A stretch of 42,651 bases of DNA from Anaerolineales bacterium (GTDB lineage Bacteria; Chloroflexota; Anaerolineae; Anaerolineales; UBA4823): positions 3,100,923 to 3,143,573 of the forward strand of contig CP070639.1 of NCBI GenBank assembly GCA_020354045.1, read 5' to 3'. The first letter of the stretch is position 1; each line of letters starts with the position of its first letter. A model generated the notes under the pieces. That model did not search any database. It saw only the letters and a program-made list of their open reading frames with translations, and was not told where the DNA came from. This document shows positions 1 through 9,617 of this stretch, in pieces. A program made the position numbers and the translations under genes.

Positions 1-1
1 T

Positions 2-100
2 CTTGAAAATGCAGGTTTTGATGGTCCGATCATCTTTGAACTTCAGCTTGAACAAGCCCTCGAATCTTTGGAGGTCATTCATACCATTCGGCGAATTTAA
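2..100 (+). CDS. C-terminal fragment, probable sugar phosphate isomerase/epimerase (TIM barrel)
   Basis: The window opens inside a plus-strand frame that runs 32 codons to a TAA at 98-100. The visible residues include GFDGPIIFEL followed by a helix rich in Leu and Glu. That ending is typical of xylose-isomerase-like (AP endonuclease 2 family) sugar phosphate isomerases/epimerases, where the last barrel strand reads roughly G-[FY]-x-G-P-x-x-[FIV]-E-L. The N-terminal part lies outside the window, so no substrate can be proposed. It precedes the GH13 gene on the same strand, with about 125 bp between. The family assignment rests on one short motif and is tentative. Confidence 0.5.
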   Translation, partial: LENAGFDGPIIFELQLEQALESLEVIHTIRRI

Positions 101-224
101 TAATTTGCCGCATCACCTACTATGGACATCAAAAAAATTATGATGCCGAGGCCCAGGTAATCCAAAAGGTATAATAACCAAGTTGAGAAATCGCAAAAAT
201 GATAAAAGGAATGCCTGAATAAAG

Positions 225-3200
225 ATGAGAACTCCAACCCAGAGAGAATTCCATATCTCGCGCCAGGTTCGCGATTATTATGACTTTGATCAATCTATAT
301 ACACCTACAATGGAAATGTAATATTTGCCGATTTTCATGCTGCCCGTTCTTTCACTGAGAAAATCAACCAAAAAAGAGATCTGGTCAACTATCCAGAACA
401 GGCAGTTCAAGCAGGTCAGATAAATGCTTTGGGCTTGGTGGATGAGATTCTGCACCTGGTATTTGCCCAATACAGGCAGCAGCGTTATCCACAAGTCTTG
501 GAGCATATGCTTGAAAGCCTATATAAAAGGTTTGGAGAAGAAGCGGTTGATTCGACGCTGCGCAGGTTTTCAGAAATCTTCCCACCCGTGGCAGTTTATC
601 AGGGGAGAATTAGCCTGGATGATTACCTGAAAGGCGAAAAAGCCCAGGAGCCACCATTACAGGTCCAATTAGAAGAGATGCTCATGTTATGGATCGCCAA
701 TGCGAATCCAGCATTCTCGCCTTTTTTAGAATTGTTCGATGATAGTGAGTTGGAAAAAGAAACCCTTTACACTCAGATGATCACTGAGCTGCGGGGTATT
801 TTTAGATACCAGTTTCCTTCTGGGACTGAGGAACAAGATCTTATAGAAATGCTGCTAAGTCCAACCAAAGCTTCACCCTATTCACTAACAGGGCAACTCG
901 AATATATGCGTTCCAAATGGGGCTTGATGCTCGGGAAGGATATCTATCGCCTGCTCAGCAGTTTGGATTTTATCAAAGAAGAAGAAAAGGCTGTCTTTGT
1001 AGGACCCGGTCCAGCCTATATCTATGAATTTCACGAGTTTGAGTCTGAGCCCGAAAACTTCAGCCCTGATCGAGATTGGATGCCCAGCTTGGTGCTAATT
1101 GCCAAAAATGCATACGTCTGGTTGGATCAGCTCGCCAAGAAATATAGACGCTCAATAACCAGGTTGGATCAAATACCTGAGGAAGAACTGGACCAGCTGG
1201 CTCGCTGGGGATTTACCGGGCTCTGGCTGATTGGTCTTTGGGAACGCAGCCTTGCATCACAGAAAATCAAGCAAATGCGTGGCAACCCAGAAGCTGTAGC
1301 ATCAGCCTACTCATTGTTGTCTTATAAGATTGCTAACGATCTGGGTGGTGAGGAAGCTTACCAAAACCTGCGAGAAAAAGCTTCGCAACGTGGTATCCGG
1401 CTTGCCTCGGATATGGTACCGAATCATATGGGTATCGACTCCAACTGGGTTGTTGACCACCCGCATTGGTTCATCGGTGCCCAGATCAGTCCCTATCCAT
1501 CCTACCGTTTCAGTGGACAAAACCTGTCCTGGGACGAGCGTGTAGGTATTTACCTGGAAGATCACTATTTGGATAACAGCGATGCTGCGGTAGTCTTCAA
1601 GCGGGTTGATTTCTGGACTGGAGAAGAGCGTTACATTTACCACGGCAATGACGGCACCTCCATGCCCTGGAATGATACAGCCCAGCTTAATTACTTGAAC
1701 CCTGATGTTCGCGAAGCAGTCATTCAAACCATCCTGGATGTCGCTCGAAAGTTTCCTGTGATCCGCTTTGATGCAGCCATGACACTGGCAAAAAAGCACT
1801 ATCAACGCCTCTGGTATCCAGAACCAGGAACGGGTGGGGCTATCCCTTCCCGCTCTGAGTACGCTTTGACAAAAGAACATTTTGATCAAAAAATGCCCAT
1901 CGAATTCTGGCGTGAAGTAGTCGATCGAGTCGCTCAGGAGGTCCCAGACACGCTCCTGCTTGCAGAGGCTTTTTGGCTTATGGAAGGATATTTCGTTCGC
2001 ACGCTTGGAATGCACCGGGTTTATAACAGCGCTTTTATGAACATGTTACGTGACGAAAAAAATCAGGAATACCGTTTGGTTATCAAGAACACACTTGAAT
2101 TTGATCCTGAAATTTTAAAACGTTATGTGAATTTTATGAACAACCCAGATGAACGGACCGCCGTTGACCAGTTTGGTAAAGGTGACAAATACTTCGGCAT
2201 TTGCGTAATGCTGGCTACCCTTCCAGGATTGCCCATGTTTGGTCACGGGCAGATAGAAGGATTTACTGAGAAATATGGCATGGAGTACCGACGTGCATAT
2301 TGGGAAGAATTGCCCGACCAGCATTTCATCGAACGTCATGAGCGCGAGATTTTCCCCCTCCTCCAACAGCGTTACCTCTTTGCGGAAGCACAGGATTTCT
2401 TGCTGTATGACTTTTACACTCCAGATAACAAAGTCAACGAAGATGTGTTTGCCTATTCAAACCGGGTTAGTGATGAGCGCTCCCTGGTCATTTATCACAA
2501 CAAGTATGCCCGGATTGCAGGTTGGATACGCGCCTCGGCAGCTTACCTGCTTAAAGCTGGAGAAGAAGGCAGCATAAAAGAAACAGGTGAACGAGCATTA
2601 AAACGAAAAACTCTGATTGAAGGGCTCGGTTTGACGACTGGAGATAACATTTACACAATTTTCCGCGATCACATTTCCGGTCTGGAGTTTATCCGCAACA
2701 ACTACCAGCTTGCACAGGACGGCCTCTATGTCGAACTTGAGGCCTATAAATACCAGGTTTTCATGGATATCCGTGAAGTCCGGGAAGATCAAACCCATCC
2801 GTATGGGCAACTAACCTCCTTCTTGAATGGCCAAGGCGTGCCTAGCATTGAGACAGCTTTAGCAGAGATATTTTTACAGCCTATTCACAAGCCGTACAGA
2901 GAGCTGGTCAATTCCGGTCAATTTGCTAAACTTATCGAATATGGGCTTAGCCAGCCAACAAATAAACAGATAAATCTCTTACTGGAAGAATTTGAGAAGA
3001 AAGTACAATCCCTCCTGGAAAGTGCCGCTACATTCCAGGGAAGCAGTCATGATGTAGATCATATCACCGCCAAGGTCTCTCAAGAGCTGGCAGGAATATT
3101 AAAGATAAGCTTTATACAGGAAAATTTACCCATCCTTGAAACGCTTGATGGGGAACGGATATACACGTATTTATTTGGCTCCCAAGATACGATTACCGGT

Positions 3201-3746
3201 CTGAGCACTGGTGATCCCGAAACATGGGCCATTCTATTAGGATGGTTATTCACCTATAGACTTGGGCAGGTATCCACCGAACAACCATATGCTGGTTTGA
3301 GTCGCAGTTGGATTGATCAATGGCGCCTCCACAAAATCCTCGAGACTACCTTGAGCGAGATGGGAATAGAGCCAGGAGATTTTGGTCATGCGCTCGCTCA
3401 TGTAAAAATAATGACCAGTCATGCTGATTGGTTCAATACCCTGGCATCTGCTCATCAACAGACTTACCAACTGTTAGAAAGTTGGCTCAGGGATAACGAA
3501 ATCCATAAATTGCTCGAGATTAATCGTCACCAGGGTATCTTGTGGTTCAACAAAGAGGCTTTCGAAAAATTTCTGTGGTGGATGTTTACCGTTGCACTGG
3601 TCCAGCTGATACCAGACATCCAGAGTCATAAGGATAACTCTACTAAATTGTTCAATTGTTATAAGATTGTCCAGGAATTGCTTATTGCTGAAAAAAGCTC
3701 GGAATATCAGGTAGAAAAGTTGATAGCCGCTCTGCGTGGCTCATAA
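225..3746 (+). CDS. Large GH13 alpha-amylase-family protein with altered region IV
   Basis: This 1173-residue protein has a GH13 (beta/alpha)8 core in its middle third. Region I reads DMVPNH (396-401), region II IRFDAAM with the nucleophile at Asp516, and region III LLAEAF with the acid/base at Glu581. Region IV reads NNPDER: the transition-state Asp is present (Asp642), but the His of the usual NHD motif is Pro641. About 320 residues precede the barrel and about 450 mostly helical residues follow it; I cannot assign either part. There is no signal peptide, so it is probably cytoplasmic. The HPHWF and AEAF segments and the N-x-P-D region IV recall GlgE-type (GH13_3) maltosyltransferases, but overall similarity looks low. 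ATG 225 is the first usable start, with a weak AAAGGA at 205-210 and a TATAAT at 170-175. It is followed convergently by the GH57 gene. It probably acts on stored alpha-glucan; hydrolase or transferase activity is open. Confidence 0.85.
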   Translation: MRTPTQREFHISRQVRDYYDFDQSIYTYNGNVIFADFHAARSFTEKINQKRDLVNYPEQAVQAGQINALGLVDEILHLVFAQYRQQRYPQVLEHMLESLYKRFGEEAVDSTLRRFSEIFPPVAVYQGRISLDDYLKGEKAQEPPLQVQLEEMLMLWIANANPAFSPFLELFDDSELEKETLYTQMITELRGIFRYQFPSGTEEQDLIEMLLSPTKASPYSLTGQLEYMRSKWGLMLGKDIYRLLSSLDFIKEEEKAVFVGPGPAYIYEFHEFESEPENFSPDRDWMPSLVLIAKNAYVWLDQLAKKYRRSITRLDQIPEEELDQLARWGFTGLWLIGLWERSLASQKIKQMRGNPEAVASAYSLLSYKIANDLGGEEAYQNLREKASQRGIRLASDMVPNHMGIDSNWVVDHPHWFIGAQISPYPSYRFSGQNLSWDERVGIYLEDHYLDNSDAAVVFKRVDFWTGEERYIYHGNDGTSMPWNDTAQLNYLNPDVREAVIQTILDVARKFPVIRFDAAMTLAKKHYQRLWYPEPGTGGAIPSRSEYALTKEHFDQKMPIEFWREVVDRVAQEVPDTLLLAEAFWLMEGYFVRTLGMHRVYNSAFMNMLRDEKNQEYRLVIKNTLEFDPEILKRYVNFMNNPDERTAVDQFGKGDKYFGICVMLATLPGLPMFGHGQIEGFTEKYGMEYRRAYWEELPDQHFIERHEREIFPLLQQRYLFAEAQDFLLYDFYTPDNKVNEDVFAYSNRVSDERSLVIYHNKYARIAGWIRASAAYLLKAGEEGSIKETGERALKRKTLIEGLGLTTGDNIYTIFRDHISGLEFIRNNYQLAQDGLYVELEAYKYQVFMDIREVREDQTHPYGQLTSFLNGQGVPSIETALAEIFLQPIHKPYRELVNSGQFAKLIEYGLSQPTNKQINLLLEEFEKKVQSLLESAATFQGSSHDVDHITAKVSQELAGILKISFIQENLPILETLDGERIYTYLFGSQDTITGLSTGDPETWAILLGWLFTYRLGQVSTEQPYAGLSRSWIDQWRLHKILETTLSEMGIEPGDFGHALAHVKIMTSHADWFNTLASAHQQTYQLLESWLRDNEIHKLLEINRHQGILWFNKEAFEKFLWWMFTVALVQLIPDIQSHKDNSTKLFNCYKIVQELLIAEKSSEYQVEKLIAALRGS

Positions 3747-5124
3747 ATACTGTATCCGCGCGCAAACCTGTCCTATCACTTCTTATCTGATTCAATGCAG
3801 GGTAAAGCCTTGAACCCAGGTCAATTCCAGTAGCCAGGCGCGCCAGATGTACCGCTTTCGCCGCATATCCGACATTATTTCTTGGCTCAATACGCTGGAA
3901 ATCCTCAAAAAACCAACCGCACGAAGTGAACATGAGTTGTCGTTCTTTCTGGGATTCCAGGAGTAATTGCGTACGTAATACATCATCGTCCGCTAATGAT
4001 CGCCTCGCATGTTCAGCTAATAGATCTGCGAGCGTTCGCTGCCCAAGCATCACATGGATATAATCACGGCGCAGGAACCAGGGATCCTGAATATATTGAC
4101 CCACCTGCTTTTCGAATATCTGGTCCAGATCAACTGCAAGGCGGTTTAAAATTGAACGCAGATAAAATTTCCATTTCCCATTACTTGGTGTGCAATCGCA
4201 CTCTCCTGTCCATCGCTTGATTCCATGATGGCAACTCCAGGAAGTAAATTCACGAACCGATATGGATCTGCGCACGGGATGCTTATGTAACCATAATGAC
4301 GGAAACATATTTACTAAACCTGCCAGGCTGCCCGCACCATCCACTAGGCGAGCTAAGAACAATTCCCGTAATGGTTGATGGTGTCCATATAGCTCTCCAT
4401 CCGAGGCAAGCAGTAGAAGTTGAGGGTCACCCTTCAGAATCTTGTCAGGATTGAGATGAGTTAATAATTTGGTATGTACGAATTGATCGGCGTTCACCGT
4501 CAAGGAAGGATCGAAGCTGATACCTGCGCTTAACTGGGGATGGTAGAAAAAAACAATTATCTGTCTTCCTTCTGACAATTGGACCCGATATGGTTCGCTC
4601 ACATCCAGGTGATTTGACTCAGCTTGCCAAGGAGCCAGGATTGTAAATTCAATTCCAAATTCAGCAAGCACTTCCAAAGTATCATAATCAACAGCTGTTT
4701 CCGGCAACCACATTCCCTGTGGTTTACGGTTAAAAGCATGCTCAAACGCTGCCAAACCCCAATATATTTGGGTTATCTTGTCCTGATACCCAGCCAATGG
4801 TAGGATCGTATGGTTATACGACTGCGCGATCGCGTTGCCAACCCCAAAACGATCATAATTCAGCCTATCTTGGGTCAAAATTTCATTGTATATATATGCA
4901 TCGTGCTTTGCCATCCAATCCAGTAGTGTTGCACCAATATTAAAGCTAATATGGCTGAAATTTCCCAATTCAGCATTAGGCTTGTAGCACTCAGCATGTA
5001 TGCGCTCATTCCAGTTCGAGTAGGGTGCTGCCCCTTCTTCTATAGGTATGACTCCAGTTAATGGATCTTCTCGCGGTGGTTGATAAAAATGGGCATGAAT
5101 ACTATAAAAACTCGCTGGGTTCAA
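3682..5124 (-). CDS. GH57 glycoside hydrolase with DUF3536 C-terminal region
   Basis: This 480-residue cytoplasmic protein begins almost at once with the GH57 region-1 signature HAHFYQPP (10-17). The catalytic Glu lies in GMWLPETAV (Glu142) and the acid/base Asp in ASDGELYGHH (Asp242). The C-terminal third, including FTSCGWFF, matches the DUF3536 type that accompanies these GH57 domains. GH57 enzymes cleave or transfer alpha-glucans by a retaining mechanism. Branching, amylase and 4-alpha-glucanotransferase activities all occur, and the exact activity cannot be read here. Since no GH13 GlgB is present in the window, a branching or debranching role in glycogen metabolism is possible. The start is TTG (5122-5124), chosen because the conserved domain begins ten residues later; GAGGAG lies 12 nt upstream. 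The 3' end overlaps the convergent GH13 gene by 65 bp. Confidence 0.87.
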   Translation of the reverse strand: MNPASFYSIHAHFYQPPREDPLTGVIPIEEGAAPYSNWNERIHAECYKPNAELGNFSHISFNIGATLLDWMAKHDAYIYNEILTQDRLNYDRFGVGNAIAQSYNHTILPLAGYQDKITQIYWGLAAFEHAFNRKPQGMWLPETAVDYDTLEVLAEFGIEFTILAPWQAESNHLDVSEPYRVQLSEGRQIIVFFYHPQLSAGISFDPSLTVNADQFVHTKLLTHLNPDKILKGDPQLLLLASDGELYGHHQPLRELFLARLVDGAGSLAGLVNMFPSLWLHKHPVRRSISVREFTSWSCHHGIKRWTGECDCTPSNGKWKFYLRSILNRLAVDLDQIFEKQVGQYIQDPWFLRRDYIHVMLGQRTLADLLAEHARRSLADDDVLRTQLLLESQKERQLMFTSCGWFFEDFQRIEPRNNVGYAAKAVHLARLATGIDLGSRLYPALNQIRSDRTGLRADTVFMSHAERLSTFLPDIPSFFQQ

Positions 5125-5159
5125 TTTCTGTTTTTGCTCCTCAATATAAAAGGATATAA

Positions 5160-5179
5160 TGAATTTTCCTGAAAATTCA
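5160..5179. promoter_or_regulatory. Perfect 9-bp palindrome in the GH57/glgA divergent gap
   Basis: TGAATTTTC and GAAAATTCA form perfect inverted arms around a 2-bp centre. The site lies 36 bp upstream of the GH57 start and about 175 bp upstream of glgA, in the only intergenic space between these divergent glucan genes. Size and symmetry suit a dimeric repressor or activator. No regulator gene is adjacent, so the role is inferred. Confidence 0.4.
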
Positions 5180-5353
5180 CAGCCATCTTGTCCAATATCT
5201 ATAAAGCACAGTACGAAAACCAGGGGATTTTCCGGACAAACCCAATTCTACCAAATTTATGCTTTTCTTTATCGTGTAAAATAAGTGGGTTCAGCACATG
5301 AAGCCTGAACACCTTAACTGGATTTCCATACTCGTCTGAAGCTCTTGATTTAT

Positions 5354-6808
5354 ATGCCTGATCAAATTAATGTTCTTTTCCTGGCTGCTGAAGCAGACCC
5401 CTTTGTAAAAATTGGCGGTTTGGGTGATGTCGCTGGTTCCCTTCCCCATGCCTTACGGGCTATAGGCGATGTCGATATTAGGCTATGTCTGCCATTCCAC
5501 GGTGCAATCCAACGGCAGGCTTATGACCTGTACAGAGTGGCAACTTTTAATATTCCCCATACCACAGGAAACATCCGGGCAGAGGCTCTCAGAACTGAAA
5601 TAAATGGCTTGCCAGTTTACCTGATTGCGGGTCCCCCTATACCGGCTGATGCCCCCGTATACAGTAGCGACAACCTTACTGATGGTCACAAATTCACGTT
5701 TTTCTCGCTAGCCGCTCTCGAGTTAGCGCGCCAGATTGATTGGAAACCAGACATCATCCATGCCAATGATTGGCATACTGCACCGGCAATCTACGCACTC
5801 CATAGCACGCGCGATTCATTTTTCTTAAACGCTGCTCTGCTCTTGGGGTTACACAATTTACCTTACTTGGGTGTTGGGGCTGGACCAGCTTTGGCAGGGT
5901 TTGGCTTACAGCCAGCCCGTGGATCTGCCTTGCCAGTCTGGGCTCAAGATATGCCTCTTCCATTAGGATTGCTTGGTGCTGATCACATTGTAGCCGCCTC
6001 ACCGAGTTATGCGCGCGAAATCCTGTTACCAGAACACGGTTCAGGTCTGCATGAATTCCTGGCTACCCGCGCCCTATCGATTAGCGGAATTTTGAATGGC
6101 ATCGATATCCAAAAGTGGAACCCAGAATCCGATCAAGATATTAAATCAAATTTCAGTACTGAGCCATTGCACATCCGTCAGGAAAATAAAAAGACTTTAC
6201 AGGATGAGTTTGCACTTGAATCGGATCCTAATCACCTTCTATTGGTCATGATCAGTCGCTTGGATCCCCAAAAAGGGGTGGATTTGGTGCCTGAGGCAAT
6301 GCACCAGATATCCAGCCTGCCCTGGCAGTTGATCATTCTGGGTACCGGTGCACCATCCCTGGAGAATGCAGTGCGCAATTTAGAAGCAGAATATCCAGCA
6401 CGAGTTCGTGCAGCCATCCGCTTCGACTCGGTACTCAGTCACCGTATGTACGCAGGCGCAGATGCTTTGCTGATCCCTTCTAGATACGAACCTTGTGGTT
6501 TGACGCAAATGATCGCCATGCGTTACGGATGTGTGCCAATTGCACGTGCCACCGGAGGATTAAAGGACACTATCAGGGACCTTGATCGTTCAAAAAAAGG
6601 ATCTGGATTTTTATTCCAGCAAGCGACCGCAACCGGTCTCGCCGCTGCATTGCGGCGGGCGATACAAGCCTACCCTGATAAAATTAAATGGGGGGCATTA
6701 CAAATGGAGGGCATGAAGCAGGATTTTTCCTGGATAAGGTTTGCCCGTCAATATATAAAACTTTACAAGAAAATGATTAATGGAAAGACCAAGCATGACC
6801 TGGTTTGA
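5354..6808 (+). CDS. glgA: Glycogen synthase (ADP-glucose, GT5)
   Basis: GlgA transfers glucose from ADP-glucose to the non-reducing end of a growing alpha-1,4-glucan in the cytoplasm. The N-terminal ADP-glucose-binding loop KIGGLGDV is at 19-26. The first Rossmann domain contains HANDWHTA. The second carries ISRLDPQKG and the GT-B catalytic stretch PSRYEPCGLTQM followed by ATGGLKDT. The length of 484 residues is normal for bacterial GT5 synthases. A TTG at 5345 would add three residues. ATG 5354 is preferred because family members start just before the first beta strand; neither has a clear Shine-Dalgarno. The gene is followed after 45 bp by glgC on the same strand, which supplies its substrate. 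Confidence 0.95.
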   Translation: MPDQINVLFLAAEADPFVKIGGLGDVAGSLPHALRAIGDVDIRLCLPFHGAIQRQAYDLYRVATFNIPHTTGNIRAEALRTEINGLPVYLIAGPPIPADAPVYSSDNLTDGHKFTFFSLAALELARQIDWKPDIIHANDWHTAPAIYALHSTRDSFFLNAALLLGLHNLPYLGVGAGPALAGFGLQPARGSALPVWAQDMPLPLGLLGADHIVAASPSYAREILLPEHGSGLHEFLATRALSISGILNGIDIQKWNPESDQDIKSNFSTEPLHIRQENKKTLQDEFALESDPNHLLLVMISRLDPQKGVDLVPEAMHQISSLPWQLIILGTGAPSLENAVRNLEAEYPARVRAAIRFDSVLSHRMYAGADALLIPSRYEPCGLTQMIAMRYGCVPIARATGGLKDTIRDLDRSKKGSGFLFQQATATGLAAALRRAIQAYPDKIKWGALQMEGMKQDFSWIRFARQYIKLYKKMINGKTKHDLV

Positions 6809-6853
6809 GAACCAGTTATCTCAGAGAATAACTCTTAAAAATGAGGCCATGAA

Positions 6854-8116
6854 ATGAAAACTCGCGCTGTCATACTAGCAGGTGGAGAAGGCTCACGATT
6901 GAGCGTGCTGACTGCCAAACGAACTAAGCCTGCTGTTCCCTTTGCAGGAAAATACCGAATTATTGATTTCACCCTCTCTAACTGTGTAAATAGCGGTATT
7001 TTTGATGTAATGATCCTGGCTCAGTACCGCCCACATTCCTTGATCGATCACATTGGAGCCGGAGGTCCCTGGGATCTCAACCGTGACTTCACTGGGGGTG
7101 TACGCATTTTCTCTCCCTATAAGGCTCGCGGTTCATCAGATTGGTATTTGGGCACTGCAGATGCGGTCCAACAGAATTTCCGTTTTATCAAGAACAGTAA
7201 TCCAGACTTAGTACTGATCCTCTCAGGTGATCATATTTATGAATTGAATTATGATGCCATGATCGCCTTCCATCTGGATCATGAGGCGGATGTAACCTTA
7301 GCCACCATTCGCGTTCAAGATCAAGATGCCTCTCGATTTGGTATTGTAGGTGTGGATAATAATTTTAGTGTTACTTCATTTGTAGAAAAACCCGATCAAC
7401 CTCCATCAAACCTGGCGAACATGGGTGTGTATGTCTTCAACCTGAATGTGTTGGATAATTTGCTCTGGGAAGACCGAGAGAAGACTGGCAGCTCACATGA
7501 TTTCGGCAAGGATATCTTGCCCCGCATGGTCGCCATGGGAAAGAGGGTGTACGCCTTTCCTTTCAGCGGCTACTGGGTCGATGTTGGGACGGTTAATTCC
7601 TATTGGCAGGCACATATGGATCTTCTGAAATATCCTCCATCTATTGATCTGAATGACCGTTCTTGGATCATTCACACTCGCACTGAAGAAAGACCCCCTG
7701 TTCGGATATCGAGAGATGCCCAGATCGCTGATAGCATGATAACAGATGGGTGCATCATCCATCCAGAAGTGCGGATTGAAAAAAGCATTCTATCACCTGG
7801 TGTGGTCGTAGAGGATGGAGCCATCATCCAGGAATCTGTCGTATTAACCGATTGCGTCATTAAGGCTGGTGCAGTGATTAGGGGGGCTATCCTTGACAAG
7901 CGTGTCCAAATTGGTGAAGACGCTCAGATTGGTACTACCTGGAACACGGAACAACCAGTCATAACCATGATTGGAAAAAATAGTCATGTTCCAGCTGATT
8001 TAGCCTTCGAAGCGGGTGCTGTTGTAGCAACCGACGTCATCAAATCAGATTATCCTTCCAGCTTAATTCGCTCGAATGCTTATATCCAAACTAAGCGATT
8101 GCCCTATGAAGTTTAA
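6854..8116 (+). CDS. glgC: Glucose-1-phosphate adenylyltransferase
   Basis: This enzyme makes ADP-glucose from ATP and glucose-1-phosphate, the committed step of bacterial glycogen synthesis. The N-terminal nucleotidyltransferase signature VILAGGEGSRL is at residues 6-16. It is followed by the allosteric and catalytic segments KRTKPAVPFAGKYRIIDF and LAQYRPHSL, and by SGDHIYELNY and FVEKP. The C-terminal third is a left-handed beta-helix with hexapeptide-like repeats, typical of the tetrameric enzyme. At 420 residues it is full length. The ATG at 6854 has GAGG seven bases upstream. It lies between glgA and malQ, and its last 11 bases overlap malQ, so the three are very likely one transcript. 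Confidence 0.96.
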   Translation: MKTRAVILAGGEGSRLSVLTAKRTKPAVPFAGKYRIIDFTLSNCVNSGIFDVMILAQYRPHSLIDHIGAGGPWDLNRDFTGGVRIFSPYKARGSSDWYLGTADAVQQNFRFIKNSNPDLVLILSGDHIYELNYDAMIAFHLDHEADVTLATIRVQDQDASRFGIVGVDNNFSVTSFVEKPDQPPSNLANMGVYVFNLNVLDNLLWEDREKTGSSHDFGKDILPRMVAMGKRVYAFPFSGYWVDVGTVNSYWQAHMDLLKYPPSIDLNDRSWIIHTRTEERPPVRISRDAQIADSMITDGCIIHPEVRIEKSILSPGVVVEDGAIIQESVVLTDCVIKAGAVIRGAILDKRVQIGEDAQIGTTWNTEQPVITMIGKNSHVPADLAFEAGAVVATDVIKSDYPSSLIRSNAYIQTKRLPYEV

Positions 8117-9617
8117 ACGTAGCTCCGGAATTCTGCTGCATCCAACCAGCCTGCCTGGTAACTTTGGCATTGGTGACCTGGGACCTCAGGCTTACAAATG
8201 GGTAGATTTTCTGGTTCAAACCGGTTGTGCCCTCTGGCAAATCTTGCCCTTGGGACCTACGGGATATGGTGATTCACCTTACCAATGTTTTTCAGCCTTC
8301 GCTGGAAACCCAGTTCTGATCAGCCCAGAAAAATTATTGGAAGAACACCTACTGTTTGAGGAAGACCTGAATGAACGACCGGAATTTTCATCAGCCCAAG
8401 TCGAATTCGGGAAAGTAATACCCTGGAAGATAGCCATGCTTGACCGGGCATTTAATAACTTTAAGAAGGGTGCTTCAACCATCCTTCAGCAAGAATATTC
8501 CAATTTCAAAGAGTTGCATAGAGAATGGTTGGAAGATTTTTCCCTTTTTATGGCAGTGAAAGAGGCTAACGTTGGAGCACCCTGGATAAAATGGGCTCCT
8601 GGGTTGCGAGATCGAGAACGTGTCGCCATGCAGGACGCCCGGCAACGCTTTTCACAGGAAGTAGAACGCCAGACTTTCCGCCAATTCCTGTTTTTCCACC
8701 AATGGTCTTCACTGCATACCTACGCCCACTCTCACAAACTGAAAATCATTGGGGATATCCCAATTTTTGTCGCCCACGACAGCGCCGATGTATGGGCGCA
8801 CCCAAATTATTTTTATCTCGACAGCACAGGCAACCCCACAGTTGTTGCTGGCGTTCCCCCAGATTACTTCTCAAGGACCGGGCAACTGTGGGGAAATCCT
8901 CTTTATCGTTGGGGCGTACATAGGGATGAAGGCTTCTCATGGTGGTTGAAGCGCATAAGAGCAGTTCTGCAAAAGGTAGATATAGTTCGTCTTGACCATT
9001 TTCGCGGGTTTGCCGGGTATTGGGAAATTCCAGGAGATGCAACAACTGCAGAGGTAGGGCGCTGGGTGCCGGGACCAGGCAAGCGCTTTTTCGAAACTAT
9101 CAAATCTGCTTTGGGTGAGCTCCCGATCATCGCTGAAGATTTGGGAGTGATTACTCCAGATGTTGTTGAGTTAAGGGAGAGCTTTGGCTTACCAGGCATG
9201 AAAGTTCTCCAATTTGCCTTCGAGGGTGATCCGGACGATCCGTTTCTTCCCCACAATTATTTTCCAAACTGTGTCGTCTACACCGGCACACATGATAATG
9301 ATACTTCATTAGGCTGGTACCAACGCGTGAGCGAAGATAAGCGTAATTTTTACCGCCGGTACCTCAACCAGGATGGGCATGATGTATCTTGGGATATGAT
9401 CAGAGCTGGCTGGGCATCCGTGGCAGTTTTCGCGCTCGCCCCCATGCAGGACTTTCTTAATATGGGAAATGAAGCTCGTATGAATTATCCTGGTAACCCA
9501 AGCGGTAATTGGGGTTGGCGCATGCCCCCTTATTCCCTTACCAATGAACTGAAGGATTCAATCGTTGAACTGAATCACCTTTACAGCAGGCATCTATCGT
9601 TTCGTAACCGTAATTAA
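8106..9617 (+). CDS. malQ: 4-alpha-glucanotransferase (amylomaltase, GH77)
   Basis: MalQ transfers maltodextrin segments between alpha-1,4-glucans and releases glucose, linking glycogen breakdown to maltodextrin recycling. It starts with the family N-terminus RSSGILLHPTSLPG. The catalytic residues are visible: nucleophile Asp297 in VRLDHFRG, acid/base Glu344 in IIAEDLG, and Asp397 in GTHDND, at spacing matching characterised amylomaltases. Length is 503 residues. An ATG at 8076 would add ten residues inside glgC. ATG 8106 is preferred because it gives the conserved N-terminus and overlaps the glgC stop by 11 bp, suggesting translational coupling. Its 3' end overlaps the convergent lipoprotein gene by 24 bp. 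Confidence 0.95.
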   Translation: MKFKRSSGILLHPTSLPGNFGIGDLGPQAYKWVDFLVQTGCALWQILPLGPTGYGDSPYQCFSAFAGNPVLISPEKLLEEHLLFEEDLNERPEFSSAQVEFGKVIPWKIAMLDRAFNNFKKGASTILQQEYSNFKELHREWLEDFSLFMAVKEANVGAPWIKWAPGLRDRERVAMQDARQRFSQEVERQTFRQFLFFHQWSSLHTYAHSHKLKIIGDIPIFVAHDSADVWAHPNYFYLDSTGNPTVVAGVPPDYFSRTGQLWGNPLYRWGVHRDEGFSWWLKRIRAVLQKVDIVRLDHFRGFAGYWEIPGDATTAEVGRWVPGPGKRFFETIKSALGELPIIAEDLGVITPDVVELRESFGLPGMKVLQFAFEGDPDDPFLPHNYFPNCVVYTGTHDNDTSLGWYQRVSEDKRNFYRRYLNQDGHDVSWDMIRAGWASVAVFALAPMQDFLNMGNEARMNYPGNPSGNWGWRMPPYSLTNELKDSIVELNHLYSRHLSFRNRN

